Positions 55,520 through 64,000 of a DNA stretch of 64,000 bases are shown here, piece by piece. A program made the translations under genes and the position numbers. This DNA is from an uncultured Flavobacteriaceae bacterium. GTDB lineage: Bacteria; Bacteroidota; Bacteroidia; Flavobacteriales; Flavobacteriaceae. Positions within the stretch are counted from its first letter, which is position 1. Every line of letters begins with the position of its first letter. The notes beneath the pieces were generated by a model, which worked only from the letters and a program-made list of their open reading frames with translations, did not search any database and was not told the DNA's origin. The stretch covers positions 434,001 through 498,000 of the forward strand of contig CANLWG010000001.1 of assembly GCA_947494715.1 (NCBI GenBank), read 5' to 3'.

Positions 55520-56686
55520 ATGCATTCAAAGACTATAGAACAATCCTTTACCGTACCGTATACGTACAAACTACACTTTACACAAAAGCTGTTCGGCATC
55601 CATAATGCGTTGTTTAGGGATATTTTTGATGAGTATAAAAAGAATGGAAAGGTAAAGGCATTTTTTGTGATCGATAAGGGTGTCCATGAGCATCATCCTC
55701 ATCTACATAAAGAGATAAAGGATTATTGCATGGAGTATTCCCATAACATACAATATACGGGAAGTCTAATCATCAAAGGAGGGGAACAGAGCAAAAATGA
55801 TTATGGTAACGCTACCTCCATTTTAGAGAAAATCAATACGAACTCCATTTGTAGACATTCCTTTGTAGTGGTTATAGGTGGTGGTGCCATAATAGACATG
55901 GTAGGTTATGCGGCCGCCATTGCACACCGTGGAGTGAAATTGATCCGTGTTCCTACCACCGTACTTTCCCAAAACGATTCCGCGGTAGGGGTAAAGAACA
56001 GTATCAACAGCTTTGGGAAGAAAAATTTTCTGGGCACTTTTGCACCGCCCTATGCCATAATCAATGATACGGATTTCCTAAAAACTTTAGAGCAAAGGGA
56101 TTGGATCGCTGGGATAGCCGAGGCTATAAAAGTAGCCTTGATCAAGGATGAAAAGTTCTTTGATTACCTTGAAGATAACGCTCAAAAATTGAGGGATAGG
56201 GATATGGCCGCTATGCAATATGTGATTTATAAATGCGCCGAAATGCACATGCATCATATTGCCCAAGGTGGCGACCCTTTTGAAAGTGGTTCTTCCAGAC
56301 CATTGGATTTTGGTCATTGGGCCGCCCATAAATTGGAACAGATGTCCAATTATAAGCTTAGACACGGTGAGGCCGTGGCAAAAGGAATCGCTTTGGACAT
56401 AACCTATACGCAGCTAACGGGCCTTATTTCCGAAGATACCCAAAAACGTATTTTAGATGTAATGCAAAAAATTGGACTCGATTTGCACATTCCCGTAGAA
56501 ACCGAAAAAGAAATACAGGAATTGTTGCAAGGAATCGAGGAATTTAGGGAACATTTGGGAGGGGAGCTTTGTATTACCCTGATTTCAGAAATTGGTAAGA
56601 AGCACGATGTGAATAAAATCGATCTAGATCTCATGCAACGCGCCATTACAGTTCTAAACGATAGTTGTAGAATAAAAATAGACTAG
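55520..56686 (+). CDS. eboD: EboD, 3-dehydroquinate synthase-like sugar phosphate cyclase
   Basis: The 388-residue enzyme shows the NAD and metal-binding architecture of the sugar phosphate cyclase superfamily: GGEQSKN, VIGGGAIIDMVGYAAA, PTTVLSQNDSAVGVKNSIN (from Pro145), KNFLGTFAPP, AEAIKVALIKD, LDFGHWAAHKLE and LRHGEAVAKG (the Glu and two His positions bind zinc). Differences from true AroB (for example NDSAVGVK in place of VDSSVGGK) place it in the EboD branch. It probably forms a cyclitol from a sugar phosphate. Housekeeping AroB should be encoded elsewhere. Confidence 0.92.
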   Translation: MHSKTIEQSFTVPYTYKLHFTQKLFGIHNALFRDIFDEYKKNGKVKAFFVIDKGVHEHHPHLHKEIKDYCMEYSHNIQYTGSLIIKGGEQSKNDYGNATSILEKINTNSICRHSFVVVIGGGAIIDMVGYAAAIAHRGVKLIRVPTTVLSQNDSAVGVKNSINSFGKKNFLGTFAPPYAIINDTDFLKTLEQRDWIAGIAEAIKVALIKDEKFFDYLEDNAQKLRDRDMAAMQYVIYKCAEMHMHHIAQGGDPFESGSSRPLDFGHWAAHKLEQMSNYKLRHGEAVAKGIALDITYTQLTGLISEDTQKRILDVMQKIGLDLHIPVETEKEIQELLQGIEEFREHLGGELCITLISEIGKKHDVNKIDLDLMQRAITVLNDSCRIKID

Positions 56687-56691
56687 CCAAA

Positions 56692-57885
56692 ATGCATATA
56701 AACGGTACACATCAGCTTACCTATTGTACAAATATTCACCCAGGATCAAATTGGGAGAGCACTTTTAATAGTCTACGGGAATACGTTCCCGGTATTAAGG
56801 CAAAGGTATCTCCTGATGCGCCTTTTGGATTAGGTTTACGTTTGTCCAACAAAGCCAGTGAAGAACTTCAGGAAGAAAGCCATTTGATCGAATTCAAGGA
56901 GTGGTTGGAACTCCATGACCTGTACGTATTTACCATGAACGGATTTCCTTACGGCAACTTCCATGATGAACGTGTAAAGGAAGAGGTACATGCCCCTGAT
57001 TGGACCACTCGGGAAAGGGTAACGTATACCAAACGTCTTTTTGAACAGTTGGCGGAATTACTTCCCGCCGGAATGTCAGGTGGGATTTCTACCTCACCCA
57101 TCAGTTATAAATATTGGCACGCTACTGAAGACTTAAAAAGCGAGGCCTTTGAAACGGGGGCCAAACACCTTACCGAAATTGTTGTACAACTGCATGATTT
57201 GGAGCGTACCACGGGTAAGTACTTACATCTGGACATTGAACCGGAACCCGATGGCCTTTTGGAGAATAGTGAAGAGGTAATTCATTTCTTTATGGATTAT
57301 TTACTGCCGATAGCCATTCCAATGCTACAGGATAGAATTGGGATTACCGCTGACGAAGCCGAGGGTTTGATTAAAAAACATATCACGGTCTGTTATGACA
57401 TTTGCCATTTTTCCTTGGCATATGAAGAACCGGAATATACTTTTCAAAAGTTTGCCGCGGCGGGAATCAGGGTTGGAAAGATTCAGGTAAGTGCCGCTTT
57501 AAAAATCCTTTTTGATGAAAAAGATCAAGATGCGATTTGGGCATCCCTTTCCCGTTTTGATGAACCCACCTACTTGCATCAAGTTACCGAAAAAAAAGAT
57601 GGAAAGGTGAAGACCTATAACGACTTGCCCATAGTTTTAGAGCAGAAAAGCGATTTTACCGAGTTAAGGGCCCACTTTCATGTTCCCATTTTTTTGGAAC
57701 GTTTTGATACCTTGTTTTCTACACAGGATCATATTTTGAAGGTAATCGATTATCTGAAAAAGCATTCCGTTTCCGAACATCTGGAAATCGAGACTTATAC
57801 TTGGGATGTACTCCCCAAGGCATTAAAACGGGAATTATCGGAATCGATTATACGGGAAATCAACTGGCTAAAGGATAGAATGTAA
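56692..57885 (+). CDS. eboE: EboE, TIM-barrel (xylose isomerase-like) metabolite protein
   Basis: The 397-residue protein has the pattern of a xylose isomerase-like TIM barrel: an early THQLTYCTNIHPG, a middle LHLDIEPEPDG with acidic metal-binding residues, and VCYDICHFSLAYEEPE with further ligands. This matches EboE, annotated as a metabolite traffic protein in other genomes. No signal peptide is present. It follows eboD by five bases and precedes eboF by four. Isomerisation of a sugar-like product of EboD is a fair guess but unproven. Confidence 0.9.
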   Translation: MHINGTHQLTYCTNIHPGSNWESTFNSLREYVPGIKAKVSPDAPFGLGLRLSNKASEELQEESHLIEFKEWLELHDLYVFTMNGFPYGNFHDERVKEEVHAPDWTTRERVTYTKRLFEQLAELLPAGMSGGISTSPISYKYWHATEDLKSEAFETGAKHLTEIVVQLHDLERTTGKYLHLDIEPEPDGLLENSEEVIHFFMDYLLPIAIPMLQDRIGITADEAEGLIKKHITVCYDICHFSLAYEEPEYTFQKFAAAGIRVGKIQVSAALKILFDEKDQDAIWASLSRFDEPTYLHQVTEKKDGKVKTYNDLPIVLEQKSDFTELRAHFHVPIFLERFDTLFSTQDHILKVIDYLKKHSVSEHLEIETYTWDVLPKALKRELSESIIREINWLKDRM

Positions 57886-57889
57886 CCCC

Positions 57890-59269
57890 ATGCAAAAGAC
57901 AGTGGTCATTAATGTAGTGGGACTGACAAAACGGCTCATTGGCGAGCATACTCCTTTTATAAGCTCTTTTTTGGAACAAGGAAAATTAGCGGTTATCCAA
58001 CCTGTGCTTCCTGCAGTTACCTGTTCCGCGCAATCTACCTACCTTACTGGGAAATACCCTTCGGAACATGGTGTCGTGGGCAATGGATGGTACTTCAAGG
58101 AAGAATGTGAGGTGAAATTTTGGCGGCAATCCAATAAGTTGGTCCAAAGCGAAAAAATCTGGGACAAGCTTAGAAAACAAGATTCAAGTTTTACCTGTGC
58201 CAATCTATTTTGGTGGTATAACATGTATGCCAGTACAGATTATAGCGTAACACCACGTCCCAATTATTTGGCGGATGGAAGAAAAATACCCGATATCTAT
58301 TCGCATCCTGCGGCTTTACGGGATACCCTACAAGGGGAATTGGGGACGTTTCCGTTATTCCATTTTTGGGGCCCGAAAACCTCCATAAAGTCCAGCCAGT
58401 GGATAGCGGATGCCACCCTAAGGACGGATGAGCTTCACAATCCAACACTTACGTTGGTCTACCTTCCCCATTTGGATTATAACCTGCAGCGTTACGGTCT
58501 TGATTTTGACATCATATCAAAAGATTTGAAAGAGATTGATGCTGTGGTAAGGCAATTGGTAGAACATTATCGGAAACAAGAAGCGAATATTATCTTGCTT
58601 TCGGAATACGGGATTACCAACGTGAACCGCCCTGTACACCTGAATAGGGTACTGCGCAAAGCGGGGTACATCAACATCCGAAGAGAAAGGGGATTGGAGC
58701 TTTTAGATGCCGGTGCAAGCAAGGCCTTTGCCGTTGCAGATCATCAGATTGCACATATATATCTAAATGATACTTCCATTGAATCCGAAGTAAGGGAAAT
58801 TTTGGAAAAAGTAGAGGGCGTAGAAAAAGTGTTATCGGGCCAAGAAATAAGGGAAGCACATTTAGATCACGACCGCTGTGGCGATTTGGTAGTAATAGCG
58901 GATAAGGATTTCTGGTTTACCTACTATTTTTGGTTGGATGATGACAAAGCCCCGGATTTTGCCCGTATGGTGGATATTCATAAAAAACCGGGATATGACC
59001 CCGTGGAAATGCATACCGACCCTAAGGACAAATGGGTTATGGCCAAAGTTATCGGTAAACTTATCAAAAAGAAATTGGGCTTCCGAACCGTGATGGATAT
59101 CATTCCTTTGGATGCCAATTTAATTAAGGGATCGCACGGCAGGGTCCCGGAGCATGTGGACGATTATCCTATTTTCATTACAAACAACACCTCGGCAAAC
59201 TTAAAGGAACAAATACCACCCACTGAAGTCTTTGACCAATTGGAAAAGCATATTTGCAGTAATCAATGA
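57890..59269 (+). CDS. eboF: EboF, alkaline phosphatase superfamily phosphodiesterase-like protein
   Basis: The 459-residue protein matches nucleotide pyrophosphatase/phosphodiesterase-type proteins of the alkaline phosphatase superfamily. The nucleophile motif is PAVTCSAQSTYLTGKYPSEHG (Thr44), followed by LPHLDYNLQRYG, LLSEYGI and a late KGSHGRVPE with metal-binding residues. No signal peptide is visible, so the enzyme is cytoplasmic unless exported otherwise. It closes the six-gene ebo operon; a 110-base gap then leads to a lipoprotein gene on the same strand. Confidence 0.9.
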   Translation: MQKTVVINVVGLTKRLIGEHTPFISSFLEQGKLAVIQPVLPAVTCSAQSTYLTGKYPSEHGVVGNGWYFKEECEVKFWRQSNKLVQSEKIWDKLRKQDSSFTCANLFWWYNMYASTDYSVTPRPNYLADGRKIPDIYSHPAALRDTLQGELGTFPLFHFWGPKTSIKSSQWIADATLRTDELHNPTLTLVYLPHLDYNLQRYGLDFDIISKDLKEIDAVVRQLVEHYRKQEANIILLSEYGITNVNRPVHLNRVLRKAGYINIRRERGLELLDAGASKAFAVADHQIAHIYLNDTSIESEVREILEKVEGVEKVLSGQEIREAHLDHDRCGDLVVIADKDFWFTYYFWLDDDKAPDFARMVDIHKKPGYDPVEMHTDPKDKWVMAKVIGKLIKKKLGFRTVMDIIPLDANLIKGSHGRVPEHVDDYPIFITNNTSANLKEQIPPTEVFDQLEKHICSNQ

Positions 59270-59379
59270 TGCGATCTTTGGCATTAGAAGTCCATTATTT
59301 TTATATTTTTAAGGAATGGACTTTATTCAGATAGGAAAAGAGTCTTGCTTTTCCGAAACTGTTTCAGCAAAATAAGAAG

Positions 59380-62300
59380 ATGACATCAACCACTTGGACC
59401 AGAATAAAATGGTGCCCAAAAAAAAGTAGCTCCTTACACTATGCCCTTTGGATACTAATTTCTTTAGCATTCCTAGCTTTGACCGGTTGTGGATCAAAAG
59501 TTCTCGAAGAATCTTGGGATTATGAGATCAATCTTGGAGATGAAAACCCCCAAGGAATTCTGAAATTGGTAAGATCAGATGAAGGTGATCAAGCCTCAAT
59601 GGTTTCTTTGGATTGGGGGACATTCAACCTTGAAAATGTTTCCATTACCTCGGACCGTTTCTCGGGAAATTTTGAACTTTTCGGAAATGAAGCCGAGTTG
59701 GAAGGTACTTTTAAAGGGAATACTTTTTCCGGAGAACTTAAGATAAATGACGAGGTATCTCCATTTATAGCTACGAAGTTATCCAATGAACCTTTTGAAA
59801 TAGATCGATCTGATATTGTGTATGTACTTTCCGAGTCGGATCTTTCCGAATCCGAGACCAATATTGACCATGCGGGTATCATCGCCAGTGCGGACAAGGA
59901 AGGATACAAAAGAGGGGAACGTATATATTCCGCCAATTGTATCAACTGCCATGGAACCGAAGAGGTAGAGGGTTCAATTCCATTGTCCACCAAGTTTTGG
60001 AAACAACCGTTAAAATCCGGTAGCGATGCTTTCTCTATGTACCAGACTGTAAGCCGTGGTTATAGTTCCATGCCGCCGCAACTGGTACTGACACCCCAAG
60101 AAAAATATGATGTCATCTCCTATATCCGTCATAAGTATATCAAGGAAAATAAAATGGAGACCTACGTTGCGAGTTCTCCAGGTTATTTGGCAGGCCTGCC
60201 CAAAGGAACTTCCCGTGGTCCTGAGGCCAAGCCCTACCAACCTTGGGCGGATATGGATTATGGAAATTTTTTGATCAACACTTATGAATTGGTCGATGAA
60301 GAGACCGGACCAGAGCGATATCATTCCCCAGGACCCGCCCCATATCCTGATGAGGACTATAGCAAGAACAATTTTGCGTATAAAGGTATTGCCATCCGTT
60401 TGGACAAAGGGGATGGGGGAGTGTCCAAAGGCAAGGCCTGGATGATATTTGATCATGACGTTATGCGTGTTGCCGGGGGTTGGACCGGAGAGGGATTTAT
60501 AGACTGGGACGGGATTCTTCTCAATGATAAACATGAGACGTATCCTAGGACGGTAGGGAAACTTCATTTTGAAACTCCGGTAGGCCCGGGATGGGCCAAT
60601 CCCGAAACAGGTTCTTTTGAAGATCCGAGATTTCGGGCTCGGGACGGTAGAGCTTTTGGGCCGTTACCCAAAAGTTGGGCAGATTACAAGGGACTATATC
60701 ACTATGAAAATCACACGATTATTTCCTACACCGTGGGAAATGCCAAGATTCTGGAAGAATTGGGTGTAGAGGAACGAGGCAAGGAAACCATCTTTACCCG
60801 AACGTTAAATATCAGTCCATCGACCTCTAATTTAAAAATGAAAGTGGCACCGGTAGCTAATGAAGTAGCTCTCGTGGGTGAAGGTGCTGTGCTCGAAGAG
60901 GAGGAAGGTTACGTAATACTTAAGGTTCAACATGGAACGTCAGTGAACCTCAAGTTATTTATTGCAGATTCATCCGTAAAGAATTTGAACGCTTTGGCCG
61001 CTTCAAGCCCACCCGAATCATTGGCGCAATATACTTCAGGTGGTCCCGCACATTATCCCGAGAAGATGAAAACTACAATTACCTCAGGAAATGAAGATGG
61101 CCTTTTTTCGGTAGACCAATTGACCCCGCCATTCGATAATCCGTGGGCCTGTAGGATGAAATTAAGCGGTATCGACTTCATGGGTGATGCGAACAAGGCC
61201 GTGGTTTGCGCCACGGATGGCGATGTTTGGTTGATTAGTGGACTCACCAATAATACAGGACAACTCACCTGGCAAAGAATCGGTTCCGGTCTTTTTCAGC
61301 CGCTGGGTATAAAAGTACTAAATGATAATATCTATGTAATCTGTCGAGATCAGTTGGTCTTATTGCATGATTTTAATGGGGATAATGAAACCGATTTCTA
61401 TGAAAGCTTTAATCATGATCACCAAGTGACGGATCATTTCCACGAATTCGCTATGGGGCTTCAGGCCGATGCACAGGGCAATTTATATTATGCCAAAAGC
61501 GGCCGTCATGCACGAGAGGCTTTGGTGCCCCAACATGGTACCTTGCTAAAAGTGAGTAAGGATGGCTCCAAAACCGATATCATAGCCATTGGTTTCAGGG
61601 CCGCCAACGGGGTATGCATAAACCCGGATGGTAGTTTTTTGGTTACCGATCAGCAAGGGTTTTGGAACCCTATGAACCGTATTAATTGGGTTGATGGAAA
61701 AAGTAAATTCTATGGCAATATGTGGGGGTACGGCCCACCTAAAGACACCACTAGGGTGGCGATGGAACAACCCATGGTATGGGTAGATATGCAATTTGAT
61801 CGATCCCCGTCCGAACTCCTGTGGGTGGATAGTGAAAAATGGGGACCTCTAAATGGAAGTCTTTTGAGTTTCTCCTATGGTTATGGTAAAATCCAATTGG
61901 TACTTCACGAAAAGGTAAAAGACCAGATGCAAGGAGGGGTCATCGATCTGCCTGGGGTCAAATTTTTAACAGGGGTTATGCGCGGAAGGTTCAATCCCGG
62001 TGATGGACAATTATATGCCTGTGGCATGTCGGCCTGGGGTACCAACCAGATGTTACGAGGTGGAGGGTTATATCGAGTCCGTTACACCGGAAAACCGCTC
62101 ACGCTTCCCATTGAATTTAAGGTGGCGACTTCATCGGTTCAATTGGTTTTTGACCAACCTTTGGACCAAAACATGGCCAAAGACGTCGGGAATTATGAGA
62201 TAAAGACTTGGAACCTCGTTAGAAGCAGCAAATACGGTTCCGATCGTTATGACGAACAGACCTTGGACATTTCCAAAGTGGAATTACTCCCCGGTGAGAA

Positions 62301-62445
62301 GGCGCTAAAGCTTTATATAAGGGATATACAGCCAGTGGACGTTATGACAATTGGCTACGATCTGACTTCCCAAAACGGCGACCCTATACAAGGCACTATT
62401 CAGAATACAATACATGGCCTGAACCCAGATGGGAAAGCACTTTAA
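59380..62445 (+). CDS. DUF6797-like lipoprotein with mono-haem cytochrome c domain
   Basis: The 1021-residue protein has a lipoprotein signal (LAFLALTGCGSK, Cys near residue 37). Residues about 45-130 form a small beta domain. A cytochrome c follows (about 170-255) with the haem motif CINCH at 187-191 and axial Met231 (SSMPPQL). Residues about 258-520 resemble DUF6797 (PWADMDYGNFLINTYE, HDVMRVAGGWTGEGFIDWDG). The last part (about 580-910) is a beta-propeller with sorbosone-dehydrogenase-like blades (ANGVCINPDGSFLVTDQQGFW), and the end is a small beta domain. A periplasmic or outer-membrane oxidoreductase is likely. It follows eboF by 110 bases on the same strand, so co-transcription is possible. 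Confidence 0.8.
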   Translation: MTSTTWTRIKWCPKKSSSLHYALWILISLAFLALTGCGSKVLEESWDYEINLGDENPQGILKLVRSDEGDQASMVSLDWGTFNLENVSITSDRFSGNFELFGNEAELEGTFKGNTFSGELKINDEVSPFIATKLSNEPFEIDRSDIVYVLSESDLSESETNIDHAGIIASADKEGYKRGERIYSANCINCHGTEEVEGSIPLSTKFWKQPLKSGSDAFSMYQTVSRGYSSMPPQLVLTPQEKYDVISYIRHKYIKENKMETYVASSPGYLAGLPKGTSRGPEAKPYQPWADMDYGNFLINTYELVDEETGPERYHSPGPAPYPDEDYSKNNFAYKGIAIRLDKGDGGVSKGKAWMIFDHDVMRVAGGWTGEGFIDWDGILLNDKHETYPRTVGKLHFETPVGPGWANPETGSFEDPRFRARDGRAFGPLPKSWADYKGLYHYENHTIISYTVGNAKILEELGVEERGKETIFTRTLNISPSTSNLKMKVAPVANEVALVGEGAVLEEEEGYVILKVQHGTSVNLKLFIADSSVKNLNALAASSPPESLAQYTSGGPAHYPEKMKTTITSGNEDGLFSVDQLTPPFDNPWACRMKLSGIDFMGDANKAVVCATDGDVWLISGLTNNTGQLTWQRIGSGLFQPLGIKVLNDNIYVICRDQLVLLHDFNGDNETDFYESFNHDHQVTDHFHEFAMGLQADAQGNLYYAKSGRHAREALVPQHGTLLKVSKDGSKTDIIAIGFRAANGVCINPDGSFLVTDQQGFWNPMNRINWVDGKSKFYGNMWGYGPPKDTTRVAMEQPMVWVDMQFDRSPSELLWVDSEKWGPLNGSLLSFSYGYGKIQLVLHEKVKDQMQGGVIDLPGVKFLTGVMRGRFNPGDGQLYACGMSAWGTNQMLRGGGLYRVRYTGKPLTLPIEFKVATSSVQLVFDQPLDQNMAKDVGNYEIKTWNLVRSSKYGSDRYDEQTLDISKVELLPGEKALKLYIRDIQPVDVMTIGYDLTSQNGDPIQGTIQNTIHGLNPDGKAL

Positions 62446-62684
62446 CTTTGGGTACAAAACTTAAACTACCACCCGAGCAGAAATAAATAACGCCTTGGAA
62501 TAAAACAGGAATTTCTCCAGTTTGGTAGTATCCGGATACGCAATTACACCCAACACGGAATAGATTCCCGTGTTAAAAAACGGTCTACTTATGATAGAAA
62601 AGGGTTTTGATGTCACTATCAAAATCTGTACTTTAAACATCCACAGAATACGCCAAAAGAATAATTCCTCGAAATCTTGTTTTC

Positions 62685-64000
62685 ATGATGTTTTCAATAC
62701 AATCTGGTTTTACTAAGAGCGCATACACGTGCATTTGCATTGTGATATTCTTTGTTTCCTGTGCCGAAGAGCCCTTGTCCCATAATAACATCATTCTCAA
62801 TGATCCTAACCTTTCGTTGGAATTGATTGCTGAACATCCAAGTATTAAGACACCCATAGGTATGGCCATTGACGAAAATGATGCTATTTACGTTTTGGAA
62901 TCCCATACCCATACTCCTCCAGATGACTATCAAGGACCAAAGTTTGATTTGATCAAAAAATCCGTTGATGAAAATGATGATGGTATCCCGGAGAAATGGA
63001 TAGTTTTTGCCGATAGTATAGAAGATGGGATGAATCTACATTACAATTTAGAACATGGTTTGTTTTTGACTACCAAAAACGGAGTATTCCAATATCTTGA
63101 CCATGATAAAAATGGTGTAAGCGATGCGAATAGAAGAATAGTTGCCATGGTAGAACCCCAAAATGTCTATGATCATGCGGGGATTTTGGGGCTTGTCCTG
63201 GGCGAAGATGATTGGCTATATATCTCCCGGGGAAATGTAGGGGGAAGTCCCTGGACTATCCGGGGAACTGATGGTTCGCAAATTGAGGGATACGGTGATG
63301 GTGGTAATGTTTTTCGATGCAAAGTGGATGGCAGTCAATTGGAAGAAATAGCCACAGGTTTTTGGAACCCTTTCGATGTAAAGTTCAATAGGGAAGGTCG
63401 ACTTTTTGTTACGGACAATGATCCGGACAGCCGAGGCCCAAATCGACTGATTGAAATTGTACCCGGTGGAGATTACGGATACAAATCGGTATACGGCGGA
63501 AGCGGTATCCACCCTTTTTCCGCATGGAATGGGGAATTGCCCGGAACGCTACCTTTCTCTGCCCCATTGGGAGAAGCGCCTTGCGCCATGATCGATGGGA
63601 GCTTAACTAATTTTGGAAAGGGAGATACATCTCAAATGCTGGTAAACATTTGGGAGGAGAACAACGTAGTCCGCGTTCCCTTAAACCAGAACAGTTCTTC
63701 CGTAAAAGGTATTCCCGAAGTTTTAATTCAAGGGGACGCCTCCTTTCTCCCCGTTGCATTGGCCTCAAATAGTAGGGGAGACCTATATATTACGGATTGG
63801 GTTTTACGGGAATATCCCAATCATGGAAGTGGACGGATATGGCAAGTAAAGTCTAAATCAGCTGTACTAGAGCAACCTAAAGCGGAGCCTAGTATCAACC
63901 GATTTAAAAAGGATACCAGAAGCATGGATCAACTAATTGCAGACCTAAAACAACAAGACCCTTTTGAATTGGCCATGACCCGGCATTCCTTGGCAAAAAG
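62685..64000 (+). CDS. Membrane-bound dehydrogenase-type (sorbosone dehydrogenase-like) propeller lipoprotein, partial
   Basis: A frame with no stop runs from the ATG at 62685 (a second ATG follows at once) to the window edge, giving about 438 residues. It starts with a lipoprotein signal (ICIVIFFVSCAEE, Cys near residue 26). The rest is a beta-propeller of the glucose/sorbosone dehydrogenase type typical of PVC-like membrane-bound dehydrogenases (TPIGMAIDENDAIYVLESHTH, GDGGNVFRCKVDG, NPFDVKFNREGRLFVTDND). Related proteins often continue into HEAT-like repeats and a CxxCH cytochrome domain, here outside the window; the last visible residues (QDPFELAMTRHSLAK) look like the start of the HEAT part. 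It is 239 bases downstream of the cytochrome lipoprotein. Confidence 0.85.
   Translation, partial: MMFSIQSGFTKSAYTCICIVIFFVSCAEEPLSHNNIILNDPNLSLELIAEHPSIKTPIGMAIDENDAIYVLESHTHTPPDDYQGPKFDLIKKSVDENDDGIPEKWIVFADSIEDGMNLHYNLEHGLFLTTKNGVFQYLDHDKNGVSDANRRIVAMVEPQNVYDHAGILGLVLGEDDWLYISRGNVGGSPWTIRGTDGSQIEGYGDGGNVFRCKVDGSQLEEIATGFWNPFDVKFNREGRLFVTDNDPDSRGPNRLIEIVPGGDYGYKSVYGGSGIHPFSAWNGELPGTLPFSAPLGEAPCAMIDGSLTNFGKGDTSQMLVNIWEENNVVRVPLNQNSSSVKGIPEVLIQGDASFLPVALASNSRGDLYITDWVLREYPNHGSGRIWQVKSKSAVLEQPKAEPSINRFKKDTRSMDQLIADLKQQDPFELAMTRHSLAK

Overview
The window looks like a chromosomal stretch of a marine-type member of Flavobacteriaceae (Bacteroidota). The evidence is a SusC/SusD pair with FecR and an ECF sigma factor, type IX secretion cargo with both C-terminal sorting signal classes, a PorP/SprF protein, CRTAC1-like ASPIC/UnbV lipoproteins, a tail-fibre-like secreted protein and Bacteroidota-style promoter elements (TAnnTTTG). 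No rRNA, tRNA, CRISPR array, prophage or transposase gene was seen. The species cannot be named from the sequence.

Layout. 0-1.7 kb: end of a type II secretion/type IV pilus-like operon (two minor pseudopilin-type genes and a GspF inner-membrane protein). 2.2-8.8 kb: a METTL7-like methyltransferase; a TetR regulator divergent from a fatty-acid-hydroxylase/outer-membrane receptor operon with a twin operator between them; an MscS-like channel and an ECF sigma factor with a small partner. 9-16 kb: palindromic repeats, a tail-fibre-like protein and a large T9SS-exported phosphodiester glycosidase (NAGPA family). 16-31 kb: a polysaccharide-utilisation-type locus (sigma, FecR, SusC, SusD, two CRTAC1-like proteins, and a GH109-like gene whose 5' end runs into a degenerate 7-bp repeat array). 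31-37 kb: a propeller-type LytS-like sensor kinase convergent with a LytTR regulator, two small proteins and a PorP/SprF protein. 37-47 kb: two very large T9SS type B surface proteins separated by two decayed tandem paralogues that share a conserved leader with the second one, plus an AT-rich lipoprotein. 47-52.6 kb: a DsrE-like/TusE-like/sulfide:quinone oxidoreductase cassette and pyruvate phosphate dikinase; their upstream regions carry the same Crp/Fnr-type palindrome. 52.8-59.3 kb: a complete six-gene ebo cluster (eboA to eboF). 59.4-64 kb: two lipoproteins, one with a c-type haem and a DUF6797-like region, the other a sorbosone-dehydrogenase-like propeller cut by the window end.

The most interesting block is 47-64 kb. 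The ebo genes encode a sugar-phosphate-cyclase-like enzyme (EboD), a prenyltransferase-like membrane protein (EboC), a TatD-like hydrolase (EboB), a TIM-barrel protein (EboE), a phosphodiesterase-like protein (EboF) and EboA. In cyanobacteria this cluster is linked to delivery of a scytonemin precursor to the periplasm, but its product in Bacteroidota is unknown. Here it is flanked by redox-type regulatory sites and followed by envelope haem/dehydrogenase-like lipoproteins. Other points worth a second look are the GH109 gene invaded at its 5' end by a heptamer array, the decayed surface-protein paralogues with a shared 5' leader, and the eight alternating modules of the 1185-residue surface protein.
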